DNA from: DATKNA01 sp963755755
GTDB lineage: Bacteria > Actinomycetota > Actinomycetes > Actinomycetales > Kineosporiaceae
Direction of reading: 5' to 3'
NCBI GenBank assembly: GCA_963755755.1
Contig: CAVWLJ010000014.1
Span: forward strand, 62,001-126,000
Length of the DNA stretch: 64,000 nt
The notes below the pieces were generated by a model that searched no databases, had not been told where the DNA came from, and was given only the letters and a program-made list of their open reading frames with translations. Below are positions 18,498 to 26,683 of this stretch, in pieces; position 1 is the first letter of the stretch, and every line of letters begins with the position of its first letter. Position numbers and translations under genes: made by a program.

Positions 18498-19342
18498 CGT
18501 CCGGCGGGGTCCGCGCGGACGCCGAGCCGCTGCTGATCGCCCTCGACGTCGACGGGACGATCATCGACTACGACGAGGCCCTCAGCGAACGCGTCCGGTC
18601 CGCGGTCCGGGGGGTGATCGAGGCGGGGCACCACGTCGTCGTCGCGACCGGACGCTCGCTGGCCGGGGCGCTGCCCGTGCTCGACCGGCTCGGCCTGGTG
18701 CACGGGTGGTGCGTCTGCAGCAACGGCGGGGTCACCCTGCGGCTCGACCCGTCGCTGCCCGAGCGGTACGAGATCGCCGACGCGGTCGACGTTCGATCCG
18801 GCGCCGGCGCTCCGGTTGCTGCGCGAGCACCTGCCGACGGCGCTGTACGCGGTCGAGAACGTCGGGGTCGGGTTCCGGCTGACGGCGCCGTTCCCGCCCG
18901 GGAGCTGTACGGGGACCTCGAGTACGTCGACTTCGAGGAGCTGCTGACCACGCCCGCCACCCGCGTCATCGTGCGCAGCCCCGACCACACCCCGCAGGAC
19001 TTCCTGCGGATCATCGAGCGGGTCGGGCTGCACGGCGTGAGTTACGCGGTCGGCTGGACGGCGTGGCTCGATCTCGCGCCCGACGGCGTCTCCAAGGCCA
19101 GCGCGCTCGAGCCGATCAGGGTCGCGCTCGGCGTGCCGCCGGAGCGCACGCTCGCCGTGGGCGACGGCCGCAACGACATCGAGATGCTCGCCTGGGCCGC
19201 GCGCGGCGTCGCCATGGGCCAGGCCGAGCCCGAACTGCTCGCCGTGACGGACGAGGTGACGGCCGCGGTCGAGGACGACGGCCTGGCCGACGTGCTCGAG
19301 CCGCTCGCGCTGCGCGCGGACACCACGGCCGACGCCCGGTGA
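18494..19342 (+). CDS. HAD-IIB (Cof-type) sugar-phosphatase-like hydrolase (two compensating frameshifts)
   Basis: GTG overlaps the serS stop by 4 bp. Motif I LIALDVDGTIIDYDEAL (nucleophile and acid/base Asp), motif II VVATGRS, motif III Lys in DGVSKASALEPI and motif IV TLAVGDGRNDIEML are all present, so the active site is complete. About 282 residues. An extra G near 18791 and a missing G near 18900 shift about 35 residues out of frame and back. Cof-type enzymes dephosphorylate sugar phosphates, flavin or pyridoxal phosphates; the substrate is unknown. A second HAD-IIB gene lies at 22539. Confidence 0.85.
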   Translation: MTSGGVRADAEPLLIALDVDGTIIDYDEALSERVRSAVRGVIEAGHHVVVATGRSLAGALPVLDRLGLVHGWCVCSNGGVTLRLDPSLPERYEIADAVDVRSGAGAPVAARAPADGAVRGRERRGRVPADGAVPARELYGDLEYVDFEELLTTPATRVIVRSPDHTPQDFLRIIERVGLHGVSYAVGWTAWLDLAPDGVSKASALEPIRVALGVPPERTLAVGDGRNDIEMLAWAARGVAMGQAEPELLAVTDEVTAAVEDDGLADVLEPLALRADTTADAR

Positions 19343-19500
19343 CGACCCTCGGCCGGCGCGGCATCGCGGGCGGCGGCGGCACGCCGCGCGCGGTGCCGGC
19401 GTTGTAGCCCGTGCGGAGCGGAAGGTGCTCCGGCCCCCGGCGGAGGGCAGACTGGCGTCCGGCCCGGCACGACCCGGACCATCCCCTTCAGGAGGCGGCC

Positions 19501-20654
19501 ATGAGCACGCCGGACCAGGGCGGCCGCGCCCTGCTGCGCTTCCGGGTGCTCGGCTTCCCGGTGCACGTCGACTGGTCCTTCGTGCTGTTCGTCGGCCTGC
19601 TGGGCTGGCAGCCCGGGCATCACGCCCGAGCGGCTCGTGATCTGGCTCGTCCTGGCCTTCGTCGCCGTCCTCGCGCACGAGCTCGGTCACGCCGTCGCCG
19701 CCCGCATGATCGGCGCGCAGCCCTCGATCGCCCTCGTCGCGCTCGGCGGGGTGACCACGTACGTGCCGCCGCGCCAGCTCTCGCCGGCTGAGCTCGCTCG
19801 GCATCGCGCTCGCCGGCCCCGCGGTCGGGCTGATCCTCGGCGGCGCGCTGGTGGTCGTCGGCCGGACCGTCGAGGTCGAACCCGGCAGCCTCGTCGAGTA
19901 CACGCTCCTCATGGCGATCTTCACGACGCTGGGCTGGAGCGTCCTCAACCTGCTGCCGATCGTTCCGCTCGACGGCGGCCAGGCCATGCGCGAGCTGCTG
20001 CCCGGCGACCCGGCGACGCGGGCCCGCCGGGCCTCGATCGTCTCGATCGTGCTGGCCGTCGCGCTCGCGTTCGTCATCGTGGCCAACCCCGGCCTGGGGC
20101 CAGTTCGCGCTGATCCTCGTGGCCTTCTTCGTGCTGGTGAACGTGCTGGCCCTCCGGTCGTCGGCGCCGTCCCAGGCCTCGGCGTCCCGCCAGAGACGCC
20201 CAGCAGGGTGGGATGGCCGCGCGCGGAGGCATCGACGAGGCCGTCGTCCGGCTGCTCTGGGAGGGCCGGCCCGACGCAGGCCCGCGCCCTGCTCGAACAG
20301 CGCCCGGACGCCGGGAACGCCGACCTCGCCGTGCACGGAGCGGTGCTGGCCACGACCGGGCAGCGTGAGCAGGGGATGGCGCTGCTGCACCAGGAGTGGG
20401 CCCGCCGGCCGAACGACCCGGACGTCACCGCGCTCCTCGCGCTCGCCCACCTCCTTCTCGGCGAGTGGCGCGACCTCGCTCGGCTGCTGACCGGTCCCTC
20501 CGCCTCCTTCGTCCCGCCGGCGCTCGTCGCGCGGGCCATCGGCGCCGCGCGTGCGCAGGGGGACGAGGCGTCGGCCCGGGACCTCGAGCGGGCGGCCCAG
20601 CTGGCCGGCGTCCCGCGCGAGCAGGACGGCGAGCCCGCCGGTCGGCTGATGTGA
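19501..20654 (+). CDS. Site-2 protease family membrane metalloprotease (frameshifted)
   Basis: ATG preceded by AGGAGGC. Residues about 20-200 form a zinc metalloprotease of the M50/S2P family: HELGHAVAARM carries the HExxH motif and NLLPIVPLDGGQAM the LDG motif that provides the third ligand. Four to five membrane helices. The C-terminal 140 residues (ALLEQRPDAGNADLAVHG; GMALLHQEWARRPNDPDV) resemble tetratricopeptide helices rather than a CBS domain. About 385 residues rebuilt, with frame changes near 19615, 19795, 20100, 20195 and 20275. Intramembrane proteolysis of an anti-sigma factor is a common role, but no partner is adjacent. The 158 bp upstream hold nothing recognisable. Confidence 0.8.
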
Positions 20655-20790
20655 CTTTCCGTCGCGCGCCGCCACCTTCTGTCACGGCGCGTGGAGGGTA
20701 GGGTGGCCCGAACCTGGCTCGGCCTCCGCTCCACCGCAGGGGTCCGGGCCATGGTCCGACGAGCCGCCGTGACCTTCCGTGAGGACCAGC

Positions 20791-22396
20791 ATGACCACCG
20801 AGCAACCGCTGCCGGCCGCCCGCGACGCCGGCGTCGAGAACCTCTTCGAGACGGTCTTCAAGGGGTACGCCAAGCGCCAGGTCGAGGACTACATCGCCTG
20901 GCTCCAGGAGCAGGTGTCCGCCGCCAAGACCGAGCTGACGCAGGCCCGCCGGGAGCTCGCGATCGCACGCGAGGACCTGGTCGAGACCCGGGCGCAGCTG
21001 CAGACCCGCCCGCAGCACGAGGAGATCAGCGTCCGCATGGCGCAGATCCTCCGGCTGGCCGAGGAGGAGGCGCAGCAGGAGCGCGACCACGCCTCCCAGC
21101 AGGCCGCGGGCTTCCTCGAGCAGGCGCAGACCGAGGCCCGGGCCGCGCTCGAGGCGGCGCAGGAGAACGCGGACGAGATCGTCCGCAGCGCGCGCCGCGA
21201 GTGCGACGACGAGCTCGCGGCTGCCCGCGCCGAGGCCAACCGCCTCGTGGAGACCGCCCGCCGGCAGGCCGAGGCGACCATGTCCGACGCGCGGGAGCGC
21301 GCGCAGAGGGCGCTGGCGGACGCCGACCGCCGCAGCGAGCAGATCACAACCCTGCAGCAGCGCCGCCTGGCCGCGGTCCTGTCGGCGCACGAGGACGCGG
21401 TCAAGCGCCTCGAAGCGGTCCGCGGAGTTCTCGGCGAGGTGCTCGTGCAGGACCGGGAGCAGGGCGACCCCGCCGCCGGCATCGACGCCGTGCCGCTGCC
21501 GGCCGCCGGTGCCGCGATCGATCCGTCGAACGTCCAGCTGCCTCCCCGCCCGGCCGAGGCGCCGGCGCCGTCCGTGGCGATGCCGGCTCCCGGGCCGCAG
21601 CTCGTTCCCGCGTCACCGCGGCCCGCGGCGGCCCCGTCGCAGGCGCCGGCTGGGGAGGGAGCACCCGCACCCGCCCCGTCCGCCGGATCGGCCGCGCCCG
21701 CTCACTCCGCGTCCTCGTCGTCCGCGGCGTCCGAGGGCCCGGCGCCTCGTCCGGGGGCCCGGCGGATGCAACGTCTCCGGTCGGGTATGCGCCGCCCGTC
21801 GCCGCTCCGTTCGCGCGCCGGCGCCGTTCGCGGGGGTTCCCGTGCACGCACCGACCCAGGCGCCCCCGCCTCCGCCGTCCACGGCCGTGTCCGCGGCGCC
21901 TGTGCCCCCGGCGTCCCCGGCCTCCGCGCCCTCGGCGTCCCTGGCTCCGGTGCTCACCTATCAGGCCAGGCCGGTCGCTCACTCGACGGGAGCGCACGCG
22001 GCTCCGGCGAGGGGCGCGGGCGCTGCGGCAGCGGCGGCCCAGGCCGTCGCGCCGGCCGTTCCGGAGGCTGCTCCGCCGGTCGCACTCACGGTGGTTCCGC
22101 CGATGTCGCAGCCGGAGCCGGCCGTCGTCGCGCATCCTCCGGCGGAGTCGGCGACGCTCGACACCGCGGAGGACGTCGCCGTGTCCGCCCTCGAATCGGC
22201 CCGGGCTCCTCGGCCGGCGCCGGAGGCCGAGAGCGTCATCCGTGACGTCATCGCGAAGCCGGCCCGGCGCGCCGCTGCCCGGCCGTCCCGCAGCCGCAAG
22301 GCCGAGGCCGCGGTGGCGGAGTCCGCGGAGGGGGTCGCGCAGGCGAAGGCGCCGCGCGCCGTCGCGCGCGGCGAGGGCGAGACCGCGCAGGCCTGA
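20791..22396 (+). CDS. DivIVA domain-containing protein (one frameshift)
   Basis: About 535 residues. The N-terminus NLFETVFKGYAKRQVEDYIA is a DivIVA lipid-binding start, followed by an acidic coiled coil to about residue 220, then a long Pro/Ala-rich, probably disordered tail. The frame changes near 21760 within the tail. DivIVA-family proteins sit at curved membrane and recruit polar growth or septum proteins; this one is longer than Wag31 and its context is not the ftsZ cluster, so a paralogue is more likely. The ATG at 20791 is preferred to a GTG 12 bp upstream. The last codons belong to a 54-bp tandem repeat that continues past the stop. Confidence 0.75.
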
Positions 22397-22520
22397 GGCG
22401 GGACGGGCGCCTCGTCGCTCGGCGGCGAGGGCGAGACGGGCAGGCCTGAGGCGGGGCGGTCGCCTCCGTCGCGCGCGAGAGGGCGAGAGCGGGGCGCCTG
22501 GGGCGGCGCCTCGTCGCCCG
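22361..22520 (+). repeat. Three imperfect 54-bp tandem repeats across the DivIVA stop codon
   Basis: Units begin at about 22361, 22414 and 22468, each starting GTCGC-CG and containing a GGCGAG or GAGGGCGAGA core then GGC-GCCTC-TCG. The first encodes the protein C-terminus (RGEGETAQA) and stop; later copies are intergenic and run almost to the start of the next gene. Confidence 0.6.
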
Positions 22521-22538
22521 CTCGGCGAGGATGAGGTC

Positions 22539-23360
22539 ATGCGCCTGGTCGCGTGCGACCTCGACGGCACCATCGTGCGCCGCGACGGTTCGGTGACGGT
22601 CCGGACGGCCGCCGCCCTCGCCGCCTGCGAGCGGGCGGGCGTCCGCGTGGTCTTCGTGACCGGCCGGCCTCCGCGGTGGATGGCGCCGGTCGCCGACGCG
22701 ACCGGTCATCACGGTGTCGCGGTGTGCGCCAACGGGGCGATCGTCTACGACATGGGCACGGAGCGCGTCGTCCGCACCCGCGCCATGCCTACCGCCACCG
22801 TCCGCGAGGTGGCGCGGCTCGTCCGGCGGGCGGTGCCCGGGGGCGCGTTCGCGGTGGAGACGATCGACGGCTTCCGGCGGGAACCGGACTACCGGCCACG
22901 GCGCGGACTCGGGGCCGACCCCGTCGGTCCGCTCGAGGAGCTCCTCGACGGCGGCGCCGTCGTCGTCAAGCTGCTCTACCGGGTGGAGGCCGGTGTCGCG
23001 GACGACATGCTCGCGGCCGCTCGGACGGCGCTCGACGGCCTGGCCGAGCCGGTGCACTCCGACGGCGCGAGCGGGATGCTGGAGATCGCCGCGGCGGGTG
23101 TCAGCAAGGCCTCGACCTTGGCCGAGCTCGCCGCGCAGGACGGCATCGGACCCGAGGAGGTCGTCGCCTTCGGTGACATGCCGAACGACGTGCCCATGCT
23201 CCTCTGGGCGGGCGTCGGTTACGCCATGGGCGGCGGCCATCCCGAGGCCGTGGCCGCCGCGGACCGGACGGCGCCGCGCTGCGAGGACGACGGTGTCGCT
23301 CAGGTGCTCGAGCGTCTTCTCCGACTCCGACTCCGATCGCCGGCCGGCGGTCGCCCATGA
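22539..23360 (+). CDS. HAD-IIB (Cof-type) hydrolase
   Basis: Intact 273 residues. Motif I MRLVACDLDGTIVRRDG, motif II VVFVTGRPPRW, motif III Lys in GVSKASTLAEL and motif IV VVAFGDMPNDVPML give a complete HAD active site with the C2B cap. The ATG at 22539 is preceded by GAGGAT; another ATG at 22531 is out of frame. The stop overlaps the permease start by 4 bp. Phosphosugar or cofactor phosphatase activity is likely from the family; a specific substrate is not evident. Confidence 0.85.
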   Translation: MRLVACDLDGTIVRRDGSVTVRTAAALAACERAGVRVVFVTGRPPRWMAPVADATGHHGVAVCANGAIVYDMGTERVVRTRAMPTATVREVARLVRRAVPGGAFAVETIDGFRREPDYRPRRGLGADPVGPLEELLDGGAVVVKLLYRVEAGVADDMLAAARTALDGLAEPVHSDGASGMLEIAAAGVSKASTLAELAAQDGIGPEEVVAFGDMPNDVPMLLWAGVGYAMGGGHPEAVAAADRTAPRCEDDGVAQVLERLLRLRLRSPAGGRP

Positions 23361-24622
23361 GCACGAGCACGGACGGCCGGCTGCTCCGTCGTCTCGGTAC
23401 CGGGGACGCCGTCGTGGTCGGGCTCGGGGCCATGCTCGGCGCGGGAATCTTCTCGGCGCCCGCGCCTGCTGCACGCGCCGCAGGTGCCTGGCTGCCCGTC
23501 GCCGTCCTGCTCGCCGGCGTCGTCGCATGGTGCAACGCCACCTCGACGGCACGGCTGGCGGCGGTCTTCCCGCAGTCCGGCGGGACGTACGTCTACGCCG
23601 GTCGCTTGCTGGGGCCGGCGTGGGGTCATCTCGCCGGGTGGGGGTTCGTCGCGGGCAAGACGGCGTCCTGCGCCGCGATGGCCCTGACCGTCGGCGCCTA
23701 CGCCTGGCCCGCGCAGCCGCGGATCGCCGGGACGATCGGCCTCGCCGTGGCAGTGTCGCTCGGCACCGGCGGAGTGCAGCGGGGGGCAAGGCTCACCCGC
23801 GTGCTCCTCGCCGTGACCCTCGCCGTGCTCCTCCTGGTGATCGCCGCCGCGGTCACCGGATCGCCGACGACGGCTGCCGCGGAAGGTGCGGTCGTGGGTG
23901 GAGTAGCCGGCATCCCGACCGCCGCCGGTCTCATGTTCTTCGCCTTCGCGGGTTACGCCCGCCTGGCCACGCTCGGCGAGGAGGTCCGTGACCCTGAGCG
24001 GACCATCCCGCGCGCCGTCGGTCTGGCCCTCCTCGGGGCGGTCCTGGTCTACCTGGCCGTGACCGTGTCCGCGCTCGTCTCGCTCGGGCCGGAACGGTTG
24101 GCGTCGTCCGCCTCGCCGCTGGCCACCGTGGTCGCGGCCCGCGGCTGGGACGCAGTGCTGCCCGTGGTCCGGCTCGGTGCCGTCGCCGCCGCCGGCGGCG
24201 CGCTGTTGTCGTTGCTCCTCGGGGTCTCCCGGACGGCTTTCGCGATGGCGCGGGACGGGTACCTGCCGTCCGGCCTGTCCTCCGTCCGGCGCGGCGTGCC
24301 GCACCGCGCGGAGCTGGCCGTCGCCGTCGTCGTCCTCGCCCTGGTGTGGACCGTGGACCTTCGCGGCGCCATCGGGTTCTCCTCACTCGCGGTGCTCGCG
24401 TACTACCTGCTCGCCAATCTGTCGGCGCGACGCCTCGCCGCCGATCGGCCCCGCCCGCCCGGATGGGTGACCGGAGCCGGTGCCGCGGGCTGCACACTTC
24501 TCGCGCTGACCCTTCCGCCGGCGTCGGTCGTCTCCGGTCTCGTCGTGCTCGTCGCGGGGGCCGTGGTCCGGGTGGTGATCGATCGACGGCGACGGGAGCG
24601 ATCGTCGGGGCGGGTACCGTGA
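23357..24622 (+). CDS. APC family amino acid permease
   Basis: Intact 421 residues with about twelve membrane helices. The first helix GLGAMLGAGIFSAPAP carries the GIF substrate-binding bend of the amino acid-polyamine-organocation family, and TM3 begins near FPQSGGTYVYAGRLLGPAWG. TM6 is around LMFFAFAGYARLATLGEEV. It shares an operon with the HAD gene by ATGA overlap. Amino acid import or exchange is likely; the substrate cannot be told. Confidence 0.85.
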   Translation: MSTSTDGRLLRRLGTGDAVVVGLGAMLGAGIFSAPAPAARAAGAWLPVAVLLAGVVAWCNATSTARLAAVFPQSGGTYVYAGRLLGPAWGHLAGWGFVAGKTASCAAMALTVGAYAWPAQPRIAGTIGLAVAVSLGTGGVQRGARLTRVLLAVTLAVLLLVIAAAVTGSPTTAAAEGAVVGGVAGIPTAAGLMFFAFAGYARLATLGEEVRDPERTIPRAVGLALLGAVLVYLAVTVSALVSLGPERLASSASPLATVVAARGWDAVLPVVRLGAVAAAGGALLSLLLGVSRTAFAMARDGYLPSGLSSVRRGVPHRAELAVAVVVLALVWTVDLRGAIGFSSLAVLAYYLLANLSARRLAADRPRPPGWVTGAGAAGCTLLALTLPPASVVSGLVVLVAGAVVRVVIDRRRRERSSGRVP

Positions 24623-24668
24623 CGGATGGCCGTGAGCACGTCGACGATCGGGCAGGCGGGAGGTGGTC

Positions 24669-24959
24669 GTGACACAGCGCCGCCTGGCGGTGGACTGGCC
24701 CGCCTGCAAGGCGCACGGCGTCTGCGCCGAGCTGCTGCCGGAGATCGTGGAGCTGGACGAGTGGGGTTACCCCGTCATCGCTCCCGGGCCCGTGCCGGCA
24801 TCCTTGCGCCGGTACGCGCAGCGTGCGGTCTCGTCCTGTCCGACGCTCGCGCTCAGGCTCGTGCCGGTCGCCGAAGCAGCGTCGACGCCCTCGACTCCGC
24901 CCGTCCCGGACCTCACGTCGGAGGTCTCGCCGCGTCGCCGAGCTCGTCGATCGTCGTGA
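24669..24959 (+). CDS. Small ferredoxin, [3Fe-4S]-like with CxxHxxC motif
   Basis: 97 residues from the GTG that has GGAGGT at good distance; a GTG six bases earlier overlaps that site. ACKAHGVCAELLPE has Cys-x2-His-x2-Cys where bacterial ferredoxins have Cys-x2-Cys-x2-Cys or Cys-x2-x-x2-Cys, and SCPTLALRL gives the final Cys-Pro. This fits the actinobacterial ferredoxins that serve cytochromes P450 and tune redox potential by the variable ligand position. No P450 is adjacent. The C-terminal 25 residues are low-complexity and overlap the 3' end of the convergent gene by 47 bp. Confidence 0.75.
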   Translation: MTQRRLAVDWPACKAHGVCAELLPEIVELDEWGYPVIAPGPVPASLRRYAQRAVSSCPTLALRLVPVAEAASTPSTPPVPDLTSEVSPRRRARRSS

Positions 24960-25455
24960 CGAGTGTGCGGACGGTTCCCGTACAACGGATCATCTCGTCG
25001 CTGTCGTCGCGCCACGCCGCCTCGTTCGCCAGCAACGCGGCCTCCGTGGCGTGCGCGCAGAGCGTCGCGGCGCGATGGATGAGCCCGAGGGCTCGGGCGT
25101 CCCGGTCGGCGTCGTAGGTCCGACGCACCGCCCACGCGGCCTCGAAGTCCTCCAGGACGGCCTCGAGCGGGCCGGACAGCTCCTCCAGTTCGTGCCGGAG
25201 AGCCCGGTCGGTCACGCTGCTCACGGTGACGGAATGGCGCTCCACCGCCCGCCGGTAGCGGTCGACTCCCGCTGCCCAGGTGGCAGCCGATGCGACGTGG
25301 CGATGAAGGGGACGACGCAGCCCCACGCCGACCACCCCGCAATCCAGCGACCGCGCCCCCGATAGACGCCAGTGGCTGACATGGTGCCCCTGGTCATGGT
25401 CGTGCGATAGCACCCTGTCGTGGTGTTCACGCTCAGTGGGGCACGTGCCGCCCAT
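24913..25455 (-). CDS. Hypothetical helical protein, second gene after bpa
   Basis: 180 residues. The ATG at 25455 lies inside the end of the upstream gene, suggesting translational coupling, but conserved-looking sequence begins only around VDRYRRAVERHS, so a later GTG start is possible. The body is predicted helical (ELEELSGPLEAVLEDFEAAW; LIHRAATLCAHATEAALLAN). It resembles the upstream gene product at the YRRAV/FRRAV helix. No known family is recognised. Probably cotranscribed with bpa and its neighbour. Confidence 0.55.
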   Translation of the reverse strand: MGGTCPTEREHHDRVLSHDHDQGHHVSHWRLSGARSLDCGVVGVGLRRPLHRHVASAATWAAGVDRYRRAVERHSVTVSSVTDRALRHELEELSGPLEAVLEDFEAAWAVRRTYDADRDARALGLIHRAATLCAHATEAALLANEAAWRDDSDEMIRCTGTVRTLVTTIDELGDAARPPT

Positions 25456-25969
25456 CGCGACGGTCCAGAAGAGATTCCGCTGTGGCTACCTGAGCGGCTG
25501 CTTGCTCGGCGGCGCGGGCCGGGCCGAGCTCCGCGCGGGCAGCGCCGTCCCGGCGTCCGGCGCCCATCGTGACCAGCACCATGGTCAGCGACTCCGCGGC
25601 CTGAGCCACCAGGGTCGCCGAGCGAGTGAGCGCTCGGTGCACGTCGAGCAGCACGCCGCCCGGGCCCGCCGGGATGACCTCCCCGTCACTCGGGCCCATG
25701 GTCTGGGCCGCGAGACAGACCTGGTGGACGCGGGGAAGCAGTTCGGCCAGCTGCGCTCCGACGGTCTGGAGCGCGGCGAGGTCGACCACGCCGGATCGTG
25801 GAGCGGCGGCGATGGACTCGCTCCGTCCGGCTGTAGCTGGCAGCGCCTCGACGCGCTCGAGAACCTGGTGGTACCGGTCGACCGCCCGGCGGAACCGGTT
25901 CTCGGCGCGCCGCCAGACACCGTTGCCCAGCGGCTCCGGAGCTCGCGAGCGTCTCCACCACCGCGCCAT
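25433..25969 (-). CDS. Hypothetical helical protein next to bpa
   Basis: 178 residues, ATG nine bases after the bpa stop. A basic N-terminus (MARWWRRSRA) leads to RFRRAVDRYHQVLERVEAL and further amphipathic helices (LAELLPRVHQVCLAAQTMG; ALTRSATLVAQAAESL), giving the impression of a four-helix bundle. It looks paralogous to the following gene. No family is recognised; position suggests a connection with the proteasome activator, which is inference only. Confidence 0.6.
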   Translation of the reverse strand: MARWWRRSRAPEPLGNGVWRRAENRFRRAVDRYHQVLERVEALPATAGRSESIAAAPRSGVVDLAALQTVGAQLAELLPRVHQVCLAAQTMGPSDGEVIPAGPGGVLLDVHRALTRSATLVAQAAESLTMVLVTMGAGRRDGAARAELGPARAAEQAAAQVATAESLLDRRDGRHVPH

Positions 25970-25978
25970 GAGCGAGCG

Positions 25979-26566
25979 TCAGAGGTATTGGCCTGTCGGG
26001 TGGTCCTGACCGTCCTGCGGGCCGCTGCCCGGCTGACCGAAGCCGGGCGGCGGGGGAAGGGCCCGGCGCATCTGCTCCAGCTGGGCCCGCGCGGCCATCT
26101 GCTGCGCGAACAGCGCGGTCTGGATCCCGTGGAACAACCCTTCGAGCCACCCCACGAGCTGGGCCTGGGCGATCCGCAGTTCGGCATCCGACGGCGTCTC
26201 GGTCTCCGAGAAAGGCAGGGCGATCCGGCGGAGCTCCTCCACGAGTTCCGGCGCGAGACCCTGCTCGAGCTCGGCGATGGACCGGCTGTGGATCTGTGCC
26301 AGTCGTGCCCGGCCCGCCTCGTCGAGCGGCGCGCTGCGGACCTCCTCCAGCAACTGCTTGATCATGCTCCCGATCCGCATGACCTTCGCCGGCTGCTCGA
26401 TCAGCTCCGTCGGGCTGGGCTGCTCGTTCGTCGCGCCCGAGACCGCCATGCCCTCCGGCGTCACCACCACGACGCGGTCGCGGACCCCCTCCGAACCTGA
26501 GGCTCGGTCCGGGGGGTCGGCGGGAGCGGACTGCTGCAGGCCACCGTCGGGTGCTGGCTGAGTCAT
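25979..26566 (-). CDS. bpa: Bacterial proteasome activator Bpa (DUF2587)
   Basis: 195 residues. Bpa forms a dodecameric, ATP-independent ring that opens the 20S proteasome gate. The helical core SPTELIEQPAKVMRIGSMIK through LVGWLEGLFHGIQTALFAQQ matches the family, and the C-terminus is GQYL, the motif inserted into pockets of the proteasome alpha ring. The N-terminal 30 residues are disordered. ATG at 26566; an ATG nine bases upstream is the alternative. Divergent from a cysteine-desulfurase-like gene, the same pairing as Rv3780 and Rv3778c in Mycobacterium tuberculosis. Its presence implies that the organism has a 20S proteasome. Confidence 0.92.
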   Translation of the reverse strand: MTQPAPDGGLQQSAPADPPDRASGSEGVRDRVVVVTPEGMAVSGATNEQPSPTELIEQPAKVMRIGSMIKQLLEEVRSAPLDEAGRARLAQIHSRSIAELEQGLAPELVEELRRIALPFSETETPSDAELRIAQAQLVGWLEGLFHGIQTALFAQQMAARAQLEQMRRALPPPPGFGQPGSGPQDGQDHPTGQYL

Positions 26567-26683
26567 GCCCCTCATCCTGCCGCCCCAGGCTCGTCCCGTC
26601 GTGCCCACCGCTGTCCGAGCCGGATCCGCGTGCGGCACTCGTGGCCGTGCTCGCGGCGGCGAGGGGTCCCTACAGTGGCGGAC

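Noticed and set aside
2629..20654. Programmed ribosomal frameshifting as explanation of the split genes
   Set aside because: Too many sites, in unrelated genes, in both directions, without slippery heptamers or downstream structures in common.
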